The position numbers and the translations under genes were made by a program. Positions 41,271 to 50,462 of a stretch of DNA of 64,000 nt are shown one piece after another. The first letter of the stretch is position 1. Each line of letters opens with the position of its first letter. Source of the DNA: VAZQ01 sp046733355 (lineage in GTDB: Bacteria > Pseudomonadota > Alphaproteobacteria > Rhizobiales > Xanthobacteraceae); the NCBI GenBank assembly GCA_046733355.1, contig JBKPOZ010000173.1, positions 1 through 64,000 on the forward strand, read 5' to 3'. The notes beneath the pieces are model-generated. The model was not told the DNA's origin. It made no database searches and saw only the letters and a program-made list of their open reading frames with translations.

Positions 41271-41363
41271 CCCCTCTCCCATAGGGAGAGGGTTAGGGTG
41301 AGGGTTAAAGCATCGGATACTGACCCCCTCACCCCAACCCTCTCCCCGACGATGGGGAGAGGG
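41271..41363. repeat. Palindromic repeat, CCCTCTCCC / GGGAGAGGG family
   Basis: Second copy of the element at 29022, with the same arms (cccctctcccatagggagagggttagggtgaggg ... cccctcaccccaaccctctccccgacgatggggagaggg). It lies between the carboxyltransferase gene and the MFS transporter gene, 66 bases before the latter's start. Confidence 0.8.
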
Positions 41364-41428
41364 AGCGCATCGGTGGTTGGCCGCGGTGGGATGAGGTTGC
41401 ACGAGCAACGGGAAACAAGGGGAGGAAG

Positions 41429-42763
41429 ATGCAGGCTACCATCCAGAGCGCCCACACCCGCATTTCGCCTGCGAAAGTCGCATTGGCCAGTGCCATCGGC
41501 ACGACCATCGAGTGGTACGACTTCTTTCTCTATGGCGTGGTCACGCCGATCGTGCTGAACAAACTGTTCTTCCCGCAATTCGATCCGCTCGCCGGCACGC
41601 TTCTCGCGTACACCACATTCTTCGTCGGATTCCTCTCGCGCCCGATCGGCGGCATCATTTTTGGCCATTACGGCGATCGCGTCGGGCGCAAGACCGTGCT
41701 GGTGCTCACCCTGCTGATCATGGGCATTGCCACTTTTCTAATCGGGTTGTTGCCGACCTATGGGAGCGTGGGTCTGTGGGCTCCGGTCATGCTGCTGGTG
41801 CTGCGCATTTTCCAGGGCATAGGCATCGGTGGAGAGTGGGGCGGCGCGGTGCTGATGGCGGTCGAGCACTCGCCCGAGAGCAGACGCGGATTTTACGGCA
41901 GCTGGCCGCAAATCGGCGTGCCGGCCGGGCTGCTGCTCGCCTCCGGCATGGTCTATTTCCTTTCGTTCCTGCCGGAGAATGATTTTTTCAGCTGGGGATG
42001 GCGCATTGCGTTTCTGATCAGCGCCGTGCTGGTCGCCATCGGCCTCTACATCCGATTGAAGATCCTGGAAACTCCGGCGTTCACTGCTCTGCAGAAGATG
42101 CAGAAGATCGTGCATGTTCCCTTCTTCGAGCTGTGGCGCACGCACGGCTGGAATACGCTCCTTGGGCTTGGCGCGCGCTACATCGAGGGCGTGACATTCA
42201 ACATCTATGGCGTCTTCATCATCGCCTATGTCACCGGCGCGTTGCAACTTCCGCGACAGACGGCGCTTGCGGGGGTGATGATCGCCTCCGGGCTGATGAT
42301 CTTCATGCTGCCGGTGTTTGGCAATCTTTCCGACCGCATCGGGCGGCGGCGCATGTTCGGCTATGCCGGCTTGCTGATCGGCATTCTTTCGTTTCCGGCG
42401 TTTGCGATGATGGAAACGAAGGTGGCCGCGCTTATCTGGCTCGCAATCACCGTGCCATTCGGGCTCGTGTACCCGGCCGTCTACGGGCCGCAGGCGGCGC
42501 TGTTCTCCGAATTGTTCGACACGCGGGTGCGCTACACGGGTATTTCGTTCGTCTATCAATTCTCCGGCATATTCGCGAGCGGGCTAACGCCGATCATCGC
42601 CACGTCGCTGTTGCCGCTCGGCGGCAACAAGCCCTGGCTGATCTGCGGCTATATCCTGCTGGTCAGCATCATCAGCGCAGTCTCGGTGTTCTCCATGCAC
42701 GACATGCACAAGCGGGATATCACCGCCGACAATGTAGCGGCCGATCTAAAGGCAGCGGGCTGA
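41429..42763 (+). CDS. MFS transporter, metabolite:H+ symporter (MHS) family
   Basis: The 444-residue protein has 12 helices and the MHS signature: ASAIGTTIEWYDFFLYG near the N-terminus, FVGFLSRPIGGIIFGHYGDRVGRKTVL between helices 2 and 3, GIGIGGEWGGAVLMAVEH, and GNLSDRIGRRRMF in the second half. Relatives carry carboxylates such as shikimate, citrate, alpha-ketoglutarate or dicarboxylates. GGGGAGGAAG precedes the start. Substrate is unknown. It may supply the carboxylase genes just upstream. Confidence 0.92.
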   Translation: MQATIQSAHTRISPAKVALASAIGTTIEWYDFFLYGVVTPIVLNKLFFPQFDPLAGTLLAYTTFFVGFLSRPIGGIIFGHYGDRVGRKTVLVLTLLIMGIATFLIGLLPTYGSVGLWAPVMLLVLRIFQGIGIGGEWGGAVLMAVEHSPESRRGFYGSWPQIGVPAGLLLASGMVYFLSFLPENDFFSWGWRIAFLISAVLVAIGLYIRLKILETPAFTALQKMQKIVHVPFFELWRTHGWNTLLGLGARYIEGVTFNIYGVFIIAYVTGALQLPRQTALAGVMIASGLMIFMLPVFGNLSDRIGRRRMFGYAGLLIGILSFPAFAMMETKVAALIWLAITVPFGLVYPAVYGPQAALFSELFDTRVRYTGISFVYQFSGIFASGLTPIIATSLLPLGGNKPWLICGYILLVSIISAVSVFSMHDMHKRDITADNVAADLKAAG

Positions 42764-42811
42764 AGCTCTGCGGCTAAATCTGCAAGGTTAGGGTGCGCTC
42801 GGCGGGTTTCC

Positions 42812-43390
42812 CTAGTCCCGCGCGACCGGTTCCTCTTTGGCGGATAAATCCGGAGATTCCTCGGTCACTGTTTCAACTGCGGGCTCAGGTGCCTTCGTCT
42901 CCGCGACGGGAGTCTCGTTTGCCACGGCTTGCGCTGGTGCCGGCATTGTCTGAGTTGCCATCAGTTTCTGAGCCGATCTGCCGGCCTGTGCCGGGGTTAT
43001 TTTCACGGTCCTGAACCCAACCACTGCAGCGCCCACCATAGCGACGAAAAGCACGACAGACAGCCCGACCCATGCGCCGCGTTTGCGATCGGCCGCTGCG
43101 GCCGCCGCCGCTGCTTGTTCCGAGATGCGGATCGCCGCGGTGTCACGTGCGGGATCTGAATTGACCAGCGGCAGGAAACGGCTTTCGAACTCTGTGACAG
43201 CTTCCGCCGCACCCGACTCGCGAACAGCCGCAAGAATGTCCGCATAAAGACGCGGGCCTACCCTGCTGTTCCCGAAGTCGTCGGCGTGATGCTGCTCTAT
43301 CGTGTCGAAAACGCGCTTGCGCATTTGCCGGCCGTTACGCAGCGCATCCATGAAAGCCGATTGATGCTCGAGCACTGTGTCCTCCGCCAA
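42812..43390 (-). CDS. Hypothetical protein with one transmembrane helix
   Basis: No known family was recognised for this 192-residue protein. The N-terminal part (about 1-90) is polar and helical with MRKRVFDTIEQHHADDF. It is followed by an Ala run and a single helix WVGLSVVLFVAMVGAAVVGF (about 107-126). The C-terminal 65 residues are rich in Ala, Pro and Glu (AVANETPVAETKAPEPAVE), probably a flexible periplasmic tail. The gene stands alone between convergent MFS and upstream SDR genes. Confidence 0.65.
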   Translation of the reverse strand: MAEDTVLEHQSAFMDALRNGRQMRKRVFDTIEQHHADDFGNSRVGPRLYADILAAVRESGAAEAVTEFESRFLPLVNSDPARDTAAIRISEQAAAAAAAADRKRGAWVGLSVVLFVAMVGAAVVGFRTVKITPAQAGRSAQKLMATQTMPAPAQAVANETPVAETKAPEPAVETVTEESPDLSAKEEPVARD

Positions 43391-43483
43391 CTGCTACTGA
43401 CCAGAAAACTGCCGGCCCAAGTTAGCCGTGCAGGATGGGCGCTCTCGTGGCGGAGCTCTGGTTGCATGTCGCGTTTGCTGGCA

Positions 43484-43512
43484 ACCGTTGCATTTAAGTC
43501 ACAAGCAACGGT
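43484..43512. repeat. Inverted repeat ACCGTTGC / GCAACGGT
   Basis: An 8-base perfect stem with a 13-base loop between the SDR gene (- strand, ending at 43546) and the hypothetical membrane protein gene. No T-tract is present on either strand. It may be a weak terminator for the minus-strand operon or a regulatory site. The rest of the gap shows nothing recognisable. Confidence 0.4.
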
Positions 43513-43545
43513 CTGATTTCGGACGCTGTGAAGACGGGCGTGCGG

Positions 43546-44307
43546 CTATCCCGCGAATGTGCCGCCGTTGACCTGGATGTTCTGGCCGGTGATGTAGGCA
43601 GCGCCTGGCCCGCAGAGAAAGCGAACAGTGGCGGCAACGTCCTCGGGCAAGCCGCGACGCCCGACCAGCGTGTGAATTCTTGAATGATGTTGCGGCTCGG
43701 GCTGTCCCGGCGGCCGGGGCGTGGCGATGAAGCCGGGTGTCACCGTGTTAACGCGAATCCTGTCCTCGGCGAGATCGTGCGCCAGCGCGCGGGTGAAACC
43801 AACGAGACCGGCCTTGGCGGTGACCACATGCGCCCGACGCGCGGCGCCCGTATGCGCGCTCAGGCCGCCGATGTTTATGATCACTCCCTGCCCTGCCCGC
43901 TTGAAATGCGGCAGGCAGGCCTGGGCACAGTTGAACGCGCCTTCGAGAATAATCCCCACGACCGACCGCCAGTCGGACAGTGTCATGCGCTCGAAAGGCT
44001 GCTCCACGCGCACCGCCGCGTTGTTGATGAGAATATCGATGCGGCCAAAGCGCTGCGCGGCTGCCCCAATCATCGCTTGCACCGCATTTGCGTCCGCCAC
44101 ATCGGCGATGAAAGGCATCGCCTGGGCGCCGGCCGCTTCCACTTCGCGCGCGACATGCTCGGCCTGCTCGCGGTTGCTGCGCGCGTTCACGAGGACCGCG
44201 GCGCCGGCATCCGCGAGCGCCAGCGCAATGGCGCGGCCGATGTTGCGGCCGGCGCCGGTGACGATCGCGGCGCAGCCCTGCAGTTCGTTGTTCGTCTGGT
44301 CAGGCAT
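43546..44307 (-). CDS. SDR-family protein lacking the catalytic Tyr
   Basis: The 253-residue protein has VTGAGRNIGRAIALALADAG (about 16-35) and INNAAVRVE (94-102), as in SDR enzymes. The active-site region reads NIGGLSAHTGAARRAHVVTAKAG: Ser150 and Lys165 are there, but Val161 is at the place of Tyr. Other sequences with AHVVxAKAG are known to me, so this may be a subfamily. Its chemistry is uncertain. The start at 44307 lies within the 3' end of the permease gene, so it is the last gene of the ABC operon. Confidence 0.82.
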   Translation of the reverse strand: MPDQTNNELQGCAAIVTGAGRNIGRAIALALADAGAAVLVNARSNREQAEHVAREVEAAGAQAMPFIADVADANAVQAMIGAAAQRFGRIDILINNAAVRVEQPFERMTLSDWRSVVGIILEGAFNCAQACLPHFKRAGQGVIINIGGLSAHTGAARRAHVVTAKAGLVGFTRALAHDLAEDRIRVNTVTPGFIATPRPPGQPEPQHHSRIHTLVGRRGLPEDVAATVRFLCGPGAAYITGQNIQVNGGTFAG

Positions 44308-46024
44308 TGCGCAGCCGCGCCTCGCCAAACCCGGGAATGCGGTTGACTGCAACCACCACAGCGAAGGTGATTGCCAGCATGATGAGGCCGAGCACCGCGA
44401 TGGCGCCGAGATCGCCGGATTCGTTGAGATCGAAGATGAGCACCGAGAGTACCTTGGTCTCCGAGGTGAACAGCATCATGGCGGCGGACAATTCACGCAT
44501 GACGCCGACGAAAATGAAGCACCAGGTGGCGAGCACGCTCGTGCGCAGGAGCGGCGCGGTGATTTGCATCAGCGTGCGAAGGCGCGAGGAGCCGAGGATA
44601 CGACTTGCATCCTCGAGGTCCGTATGGATCGAATGAAACGCTGACTGCAGCTGCTGATAGGCGGCGGGGAGCGCGATGGTGACGAAGGCAAAAAGCAGGA
44701 TCCACAGGGTGCCATAGAGCACGAACGGCGGGCGCGCATAGGTGAGAAAAAGCCCGACCCCAAGCACGATGCCGGGTATCGCGACCGGCGCGGTGGCAAA
44801 GAAGGCGAGCGTGCGATGGCCGGCAATGGCTTTCCGGGTCGTGAGATAGGCAATCACGAGCGCCAGGAGCGTGCCGATCGTGGCGGAGGCGATGCCGAGA
44901 ATGAACGTGTTCTTCACCACCAGCGCCGTCTGCGAGAGGTCGAAAAAGACGAAATAGATGTTGTGCAGCGTGAACGTGTCAAACCACACAAACGAAGTGG
45001 CAACCCGCGAGAAGGCAGCGTTGAGCAGCGCCGCATAGGGCAGAAACACCGGGCAAAGCAGAACCAGGAACACGAAGCCAAGCGCCACCCATCGCATCCA
45101 GCCGAGCGTAATCAGCCGCGGATTGCCTTGCTTGCCCCCCACGACGGAGTAGCCGCGTCGGCGCAGGATAAGATGCTCGGCGCGCAGCAGTGCGACCGTG
45201 AGAAGGAGGAGCGGAACAGAAGCGGCCGCGGCGAGCTCGAACTTCGGCGGAAACCCCATGAGGCTCCAGATCTTCGTGGTCATGGTGTGAAAGCCGGCGG
45301 GAATGGCAAGGATCGCCGGCGAGCCGAACAGCGTCATCGCCTGCAGGAAAGCAACGAGCATGCCGGCGAGCAGCGCGGGCAAGGCGAGCGGGATGGTGAT
45401 GCGCCGCGCCGTGGTAAGGGCGCCACCGCCGAGAATTGAGGAAGCGTCCTCGAGATCGCCGGGAATGCGGTCGAGCGCATTGGCAACGAGCACGAACACA
45501 TACGGGAAGGTGTAGCAGGAGATAACGAATATAAGCCCGGTGAGCGAATAGATGTTGAACAGATAGTCGTACTGATCGGCACCCGTTACGGCGCGATAGA
45601 TCTTGTTCAGAAGCCCGCTGTTCTGTGCGGCCAGCAGCTCCCAGGCGATGGCGCCCAGAAAAGGAGGCGTGACAAAGGATGCGGTCACCAGCGCGCGGGT
45701 CGTGCGCCGCAACGGCATGTCGGTACGCGCGACGAGCCATGCCAGGGGGGCCGCGAAGGCGCAGCAAGCCACGCTGGAGACGCAGGATATGAGGAGCGTG
45801 ATCAACAGCGGCTCGAGAAACACCGGCTCGGTGAGGAGGGTGCGGAAATTGTCAAGCGTGAAGCGGCCGGCAGGATCGACAAAACTGTAATAGAACAGCC
45901 AGAACATCGGCAGCACGATGAGCATGCACAGCACCGCGGCGAACAGCACCAGCACCGGCCAGGACAGATCGATCCCGCGGAAGCGCGGCGCTGTGGCAGC
46001 GGGCAAGGCAATGCTCATGCTCAC
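44300..46024 (-). CDS. ABC transporter permease, FbpB/AfuB two-domain type
   Basis: The 574-residue protein holds two homologous permease halves of about six helices each, as in FbpB. Each half has an EAA loop: LEDASSILGGGALTTARRITIPLALPAL in the first and LEDASRILGSSRLRTLMQITAPLLR in the second. The family imports ferric ions, thiamine, phosphonates or other ligands. It overlaps the upstream binding-protein gene by four bases and the downstream SDR gene by eight. Confidence 0.92.
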   Translation of the reverse strand: MSMSIALPAATAPRFRGIDLSWPVLVLFAAVLCMLIVLPMFWLFYYSFVDPAGRFTLDNFRTLLTEPVFLEPLLITLLISCVSSVACCAFAAPLAWLVARTDMPLRRTTRALVTASFVTPPFLGAIAWELLAAQNSGLLNKIYRAVTGADQYDYLFNIYSLTGLIFVISCYTFPYVFVLVANALDRIPGDLEDASSILGGGALTTARRITIPLALPALLAGMLVAFLQAMTLFGSPAILAIPAGFHTMTTKIWSLMGFPPKFELAAAASVPLLLLTVALLRAEHLILRRRGYSVVGGKQGNPRLITLGWMRWVALGFVFLVLLCPVFLPYAALLNAAFSRVATSFVWFDTFTLHNIYFVFFDLSQTALVVKNTFILGIASATIGTLLALVIAYLTTRKAIAGHRTLAFFATAPVAIPGIVLGVGLFLTYARPPFVLYGTLWILLFAFVTIALPAAYQQLQSAFHSIHTDLEDASRILGSSRLRTLMQITAPLLRTSVLATWCFIFVGVMRELSAAMMLFTSETKVLSVLIFDLNESGDLGAIAVLGLIMLAITFAVVVAVNRIPGFGEARLRNA

Positions 46025-47070
46025 ACCCGGAACAGTTGCGCGTAGCGGCGCTTGATTTCTTCGCTCGCTTTGTCGACCTCGACAGGATCGCCGCGCCAGG
46101 CGGCGATCTCGTCGAGCTTGCGACTGCCCGGCTTCTCCTTCACCAGCGCATGTGCGGAGTGCTGACGCGCGAAATCGACAAGGATCTGCTGGCCGGCGAG
46201 GGAATGTATCCAGTTCTGGAAGAGGCGTGCGGCATTCGGATGGGGAGCCGATTGGAACACAGCGCTGGGTCCGGCTATCAACGGCGTGCCTTCGGCGGGA
46301 TAAATCACCTCCACAGACTGGCCTGCTTCCCTGAGCTGAATGAGATTATAGTCATTGCCGTCTGCCATGACCGCGCGCTCGCCGAGTGCGAGTTTTTTCG
46401 GCGGATCGGTCGATGACTGCACCTGCATCACTCGCTGTGCCGCCAGCTTCTCGAGATAACTCCAGCCGAACTGGCGCACGAGGATGAAGGTGGCCGTCAT
46501 GATGGTGCCGCTGTAGGCGGGATGTCCCTTCACCAACTTGCCTGTCCATTTCGGAGCGAGCAGGTCGGCGTAGTTCTTCGGCGCCTCTTCGCGTTTCACC
46601 AAATTGGTGTTGTACCCGAGCGAGGAGAAATAGATCCGTGTCGTGATCCATAGCCCGCCAGGATCGTAATATGCGGATGGATAATGGCGCGCCACTTCCT
46701 CGGGCAGATACGCAGCGAGCCAGCCGTTCCGCTGCCAGGCGATGACGTGCGCCGCATCGGCGCTGTTGACCACGTCTACGGCATGAATGCGGCTCGCCAT
46801 CTCCTGGCTGATGCGCTGGAACACGCGTTCGGAGCCCGAGCGCTCGACGCGCACCGCAATGCCGGGGAACTGGGCTTCGAAGGCATGCGCGAGCTTCTCC
46901 GCCACCGGCAGATCCATCGCCGTATAGAACGCGAGCTTGCCTTCCGCTTTCGCGTCATCGACGAGCGCGGGCGTGATGGGCGACGCCTCGATCGCTCGCG
47001 CCCGCACCGCGAATGCACAGCCTGCGGCCGCAACCGACGTCGCAAGTAACTCCCGCCTGGAGAATCTCAT
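46021..47070 (-). CDS. Extracellular solute-binding protein, family 1 (AfuA-like), first copy
   Basis: The 349-residue protein has a twin-arginine-like start (MRFSRRELLATSVAAAGCAFAVRARA), so it may be exported by Tat. The mature part shows LAFYTAMDLPVAEKLAHAFEAQFPGIAVRVERSGSERVFQRI and SGTIMTATFI. It is a paralogue of the protein encoded at 47221-48285. The Tyr-Tyr iron-binding pair of FbpA is not obvious, so iron may not be the ligand. It overlaps the permease gene by four bases. Confidence 0.9.
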   Translation of the reverse strand: MRFSRRELLATSVAAAGCAFAVRARAIEASPITPALVDDAKAEGKLAFYTAMDLPVAEKLAHAFEAQFPGIAVRVERSGSERVFQRISQEMASRIHAVDVVNSADAAHVIAWQRNGWLAAYLPEEVARHYPSAYYDPGGLWITTRIYFSSLGYNTNLVKREEAPKNYADLLAPKWTGKLVKGHPAYSGTIMTATFILVRQFGWSYLEKLAAQRVMQVQSSTDPPKKLALGERAVMADGNDYNLIQLREAGQSVEVIYPAEGTPLIAGPSAVFQSAPHPNAARLFQNWIHSLAGQQILVDFARQHSAHALVKEKPGSRKLDEIAAWRGDPVEVDKASEEIKRRYAQLFRV

Positions 47071-47086
47071 ATTACTAACTCGTACG

Positions 47087-47197
47087 CGTCATTCCGGGGC
47101 GCCGCGCAGCGAAGCGGAGCGGCGAGCCCGGAATCCATAACCACAGGCTTAGGCTTATGGATTCCGGCTCTCGGCCTTCCGCCTCGGCCGGAATAAC
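47087..47197. repeat. Palindromic repeat, CGTCATTCCGGGG / CCGGAATAAC family
   Basis: cgtcattccggggcgccgcgcagcgaagcggagcggcgagcccggaatccataaccac pairs with gcttatggattccggctctcggccttccgcctcggccggaataac. The inner arms ggaatccataa / ttatggattcc are perfect. It separates the two paralogous binding-protein genes. The same family occurs at 49401. Confidence 0.8.
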
Positions 47198-47220
47198 AGC
47201 CAAAGAATTGAGGCTCATTT

Positions 47221-48285
47221 CTAAACCCCGAACAGCTTGCTGTAGCGCGCCTTGATCTGCTCGCCGAGCTTTTCGACCTCGGCGGGATCGTCTTTCATCG
47301 TTTTTATTTCGGTGAGCGGCTTGCGTCCGGGCTTCTCCTTCACCTGCGGGTGCACCGAGCGCAGGCAGCCGACATCGACGCAGAACTGCTGCGCCTCCGG
47401 CGAGAAGCAGAAATTTTGAAACAAACGGGCAGCGTTCGGATTGGGCGCGTGCTTGAAGATGGCGTTGGGTCCGACGATAAGCGGCGAGCCTTCGCTAGCA
47501 TAGATAACCTCGATGGGAGCACGTTTGTCTTTCTCCACGAGCGCCGTGTATTCTGCCCCGTCCGCCATGACCGCCCGCTCGCCCAGCGCAAGCTTCTTCG
47601 GCGGGTCCGACGCCGACTGCACCTGCAGCACCTTCTGCTTGGCGAGCTTCTCGTAAAACTCCCAGCCGAGATCGCGCGATATCTGATACGTGGCGGTCAT
47701 GATGGTGCCGCTGTAGGCGGGATGCGCCTTGACGATGCGGCCGATCCATTTCGCATCGAGCAGGTCGGCGTGGCTTTTAGGCGCCTCATCCGCCTTTACC
47801 AGCTTCGTGTTGTACGCGATAACCGAGAGCCACACGCGAAAGCTCGCAAACAGCCCATCCGGGTCGCGGTGCTCGGGCGGATAGAACCTTGCCACGTCCT
47901 CCGGGATATAGGGCTCGAGCATCCCCTGCCGCTTCCAGAAGATGTAATGGGCAGCATCCGACGAATTCACGACATCGACGGCATGAATGCCGCTGCCGTA
48001 TTCCTGCCCGATGCGCTGGAACACGCGTTCGGCGCCGGTGCGCTCGACGCGCACGGCAATCCCCGGGTAGGCCGCCTCGAAAGCCTTGGCGATGCGCTCC
48101 ACCACCGGCAGGTCGATCGAGGTATAGAGGACCACCCTGCCCTCCTTGCGCGCCGCCTCGATGAGCTGTGGCGTGATCGCGCTCGCCGGAGGCGCGGCCG
48201 CGCTCACGGAAGCGCAAACCTCGGCAGCCGCGCACGCGCTCACTCCTTGCACCAGCTCCCGTCTCGACAGCCGGTTTTTTGTCAT
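47221..48285 (-). CDS. Extracellular solute-binding protein, family 1 (AfuA-like), second copy
   Basis: This 354-residue protein resembles the product of 46021-47070 closely along the whole length: VVLYTSIDLPVVERIAKAFEAAYPGIAVRVERTGAERVFQRIGQE, HAVDVVNSSDAAHYIFWKRQG, KAHPAYSGTIMTATYQISRDLGW and QVQSASDPPKKLALGERAVMADG. It also starts with a Tat-like signal (LSRRELVQGVSACAAAEVCASVSAAA). The two binding proteins may share one permease and ATPase and differ in ligand range. It lies 40 bases downstream of the ATPase gene. Confidence 0.9.
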   Translation of the reverse strand: MTKNRLSRRELVQGVSACAAAEVCASVSAAAPPASAITPQLIEAARKEGRVVLYTSIDLPVVERIAKAFEAAYPGIAVRVERTGAERVFQRIGQEYGSGIHAVDVVNSSDAAHYIFWKRQGMLEPYIPEDVARFYPPEHRDPDGLFASFRVWLSVIAYNTKLVKADEAPKSHADLLDAKWIGRIVKAHPAYSGTIMTATYQISRDLGWEFYEKLAKQKVLQVQSASDPPKKLALGERAVMADGAEYTALVEKDKRAPIEVIYASEGSPLIVGPNAIFKHAPNPNAARLFQNFCFSPEAQQFCVDVGCLRSVHPQVKEKPGRKPLTEIKTMKDDPAEVEKLGEQIKARYSKLFGV

Positions 48286-48325
48286 TTTCGTTTCTCCCTC
48301 TGTTTATTTTTATTTGTTCTGCCCA

Positions 48326-49387
48326 CTACGCAGCGAGGATGCGGCAGCGATCGGGCGGCAGATGCAGCCAGACCGACGTGCCTTGCGGGATGTTCTCGAC
48401 CGCGGGCGCAATGACGCGCAACTCTGTCTCGGGCGCGACCTGCACGAGGTAATCGCGCGTCGCGCCAAGATAAACCTGCCTGACAATCCTTCCCGGCAAC
48501 ACGTTGTCCATGCTCTCGGGCTGTCTTCCGCAGAGCCGGATCGCGTGCTGTCGAATGGCGATCGCCGCTTCCTGCCCCGGCACGAGCTTTCCTCCGCTAC
48601 AGCGCAGCGCGGTTCCCGCATAGGAGAGATGCGCCTCGTCGCCCGCTGTTCCGCGCAGCACATTGCTCGATCCGATAAATCGCGCGACGAATTCCGAGCG
48701 GGGCCGGTCGTAGATTTCCTCGGGGGGCCCGGCCTGCTCGATCTTTCCGGCATTCATTACCGCAATGAGGTCGGCAGTAGTCATTGCCTCGGACTGATCG
48801 TGCGTCACATAGACGGTGGTGTAGCGGTATTCGTCATGCAATCGGCGCACCTCGAACCGCATCTCCTCGCGCAGATTGGCGTCGAGATTGGACAACGGCT
48901 CGTCAAGCAGGAGCGTCTCCGGCTCGACGACGAGCGCGCGCGCAAGCGCGACCCGCTGCTGCTGTCCGCCCGAGAGCTCACCCGGATAGCGATCGGCAAA
49001 CGGGCTCAGATGCGTGGTGGCGAGTATTCCCGAAAGCTTGCGCGCAATGGTCTCGCGGTCGGCCTTGCGCAACTTGAGCCCATAGGCGACGTTTTCCGCA
49101 ACCGTCATGTGCGGCCACAAGGCGTAGCTCTGAAAGATCATGGACATGTTGCGCCGCTCGGGCGGCAGCGTGCGCGCCGGCGAGGAGACGAGCCGAGTGC
49201 CCACGTGTATCTCGCCAGCCGACGGCTCGGCGAATCCGGCAATCAAGCGAAGCGTCGTGGTCTTGCCGCAGCCCGATGGCCCGAGCAGGCAGACCAGCCG
49301 GCCGTGCTCGATGGCAAGCGAGACATTGTCCACAACGGCGAGCTCGCCGTAGCGCTTCGTCAGGTTGCGCAGCTCGACCGAGGCCAC
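48326..49387 (-). CDS. ABC transporter ATP-binding protein, FbpC/PotA type
   Basis: The 353-residue ATPase has Walker A GPSGCGKTTTL (about 36-46), the signature LSGGQQQR, Walker B LLLDEPLSNLDA and switch His in YVTHDQSEAM. A C-terminal TOBE-like domain (about 240-353) ends the protein, with LPGRIVRQVYLGATRDYLV. This layout is that of FbpC, PotA and PhnT. It is the first gene of the minus-strand operon that encodes two binding proteins, a permease and an SDR. Confidence 0.93.
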   Translation of the reverse strand: MASVELRNLTKRYGELAVVDNVSLAIEHGRLVCLLGPSGCGKTTTLRLIAGFAEPSAGEIHVGTRLVSSPARTLPPERRNMSMIFQSYALWPHMTVAENVAYGLKLRKADRETIARKLSGILATTHLSPFADRYPGELSGGQQQRVALARALVVEPETLLLDEPLSNLDANLREEMRFEVRRLHDEYRYTTVYVTHDQSEAMTTADLIAVMNAGKIEQAGPPEEIYDRPRSEFVARFIGSSNVLRGTAGDEAHLSYAGTALRCSGGKLVPGQEAAIAIRQHAIRLCGRQPESMDNVLPGRIVRQVYLGATRDYLVQVAPETELRVIAPAVENIPQGTSVWLHLPPDRCRILAA

Positions 49388-49400
49388 ATTACCGGACCCT

Positions 49401-49503
49401 CGTCATTCCGGGGCGCTGCGAAGCAGCGAGCCCGGAATCCATAACCACAGGCCTGGGGTTATGGATTCCGGCACTCGGCTCTTCGAGCCTCGGCCGGAAT
49501 GAC
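49401..49503. repeat. Palindromic repeat, CGTCATTCCGGGG / CCGGAATGACG family
   Basis: cgtcattccggggcgctgcgaagcagcgagcccggaatccataaccac and ggttatggattccggcactcggctcttcgagcctcggccggaatgacg form a long cruciform. It is similar to the copy at 47087. It lies between the ABC ATPase start and the enoyl-CoA hydratase end. Confidence 0.8.
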
Positions 49504-49529
49504 GGCACTGAAGGATCATGAACCGACTA

Positions 49530-50330
49530 TCAGCGGCCGGTGAAGGCCGGCTTGCGCTTTTCCATGAATGCCGTGCGTCCTTCGATGAAATCCTCGCTCG
49601 CGAAGCATTTCTCGACCAGCGCCGTACAGCGCGCGAGGTCGCGCCTGGCTTCATCCTTGAGCGTCTCGCCAATGATGTATTTCACCGCGGTGACAGTAAG
49701 CGGCGCATTTGCCGCAATGCTGTCGGCGTATTCGCGCACGTAGCGTTCGAGCCCGGCCTGGGGCACCACGCGGTTGACGAGGCCCATGACACGCGCGTCA
49801 TCGGCGCTGAACTGGCGCGCCGTGTAGAAGATTTCCCGCGCAAAGGCGGGGCCCACCACGTTGACGAGGCGCTGGAGTCCATTAAACGAATAGCCGAGCC
49901 CGAGCTTCGCTGCCGGCACCGCGAAGCGCGAATTTTCCGAGCAGATGCGCAGATCGCAGCAGACCGCAAGGCCGACACCGCCGCCGATGCAATAGCCCTC
50001 GATCATTGCGATAGTCGGCTTGGGAAAGTTCTCGATGGCCGAGTAGGTCTTCTCCACCGTCATATTGTATTGCCGGGTCGCATCGAGCGTTCCGCGCTCG
50101 CTCTCGAACTTGGAGATGTCGGCGCCGGAGACGAACGCCTTGCCGCCCGCGCCCTTGAGCACCACCACGCGTACCTCGTCGTCCTTGGCATATCGCTCGA
50201 GGATGCGGCTCGTCGCCACCCACATGTCGAGCGACACAGCGTTATGCCGCTGTGGATTGTTGAAGATGATGGTGCCGATGCCAGCTTCCTTGTGCGAAAG
50301 AATTTTTTCCGTCTTGGTGATCTCGTCCAT
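49530..50330 (-). CDS. Enoyl-CoA hydratase/isomerase (crotonase) family protein
   Basis: The 266-residue crotonase-fold protein has the oxyanion-hole region GKAFVSGADISKFE (about 68-80) and the signature IEGYCIGGGVGLAVCCDLRI, then FAVPAAKLGLGYSFNGLQRLV. At the second catalytic position, where Glu is usual, the residues are FNGLQ, so it may not be a plain hydratase. The start at 50330 has GAGGGGA seven bases upstream; a longer frame to 50444 runs through a repeat and is less likely. A CaiB-type CoA transferase gene lies upstream on the same strand, so the two may work on the same acyl-CoA. Confidence 0.9.
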   Translation of the reverse strand: MDEITKTEKILSHKEAGIGTIIFNNPQRHNAVSLDMWVATSRILERYAKDDEVRVVVLKGAGGKAFVSGADISKFESERGTLDATRQYNMTVEKTYSAIENFPKPTIAMIEGYCIGGGVGLAVCCDLRICSENSRFAVPAAKLGLGYSFNGLQRLVNVVGPAFAREIFYTARQFSADDARVMGLVNRVVPQAGLERYVREYADSIAANAPLTVTAVKYIIGETLKDEARRDLARCTALVEKCFASEDFIEGRTAFMEKRKPAFTGR

Positions 50331-50355
50331 GAAACGTCCCCTCGGTCTAAGGACC

Positions 50356-50419
50356 GTTCGTCCCCGCGAAGGCGGGGACCTGGAAAAACCTGCATTCCCG
50401 CTTGCGCGGGAATGAACGG
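50356..50419. repeat. Paired hairpins of the TCCCCGCGAAGGCGGGGA type
   Basis: Two stem-loops lie in tandem, tccccgcgaaggcgggga and attcccgcttgcgcgggaat, flanked by ccgttcg / gaacgg arms. They sit between the enoyl-CoA hydratase start and the CaiB gene end. This form is common in many proteobacterial genomes. Confidence 0.7.
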
Positions 50420-50462
50420 ATGAGGTTAAGTCGCGTACGTTCAAACGAACCCATTACGCCAC

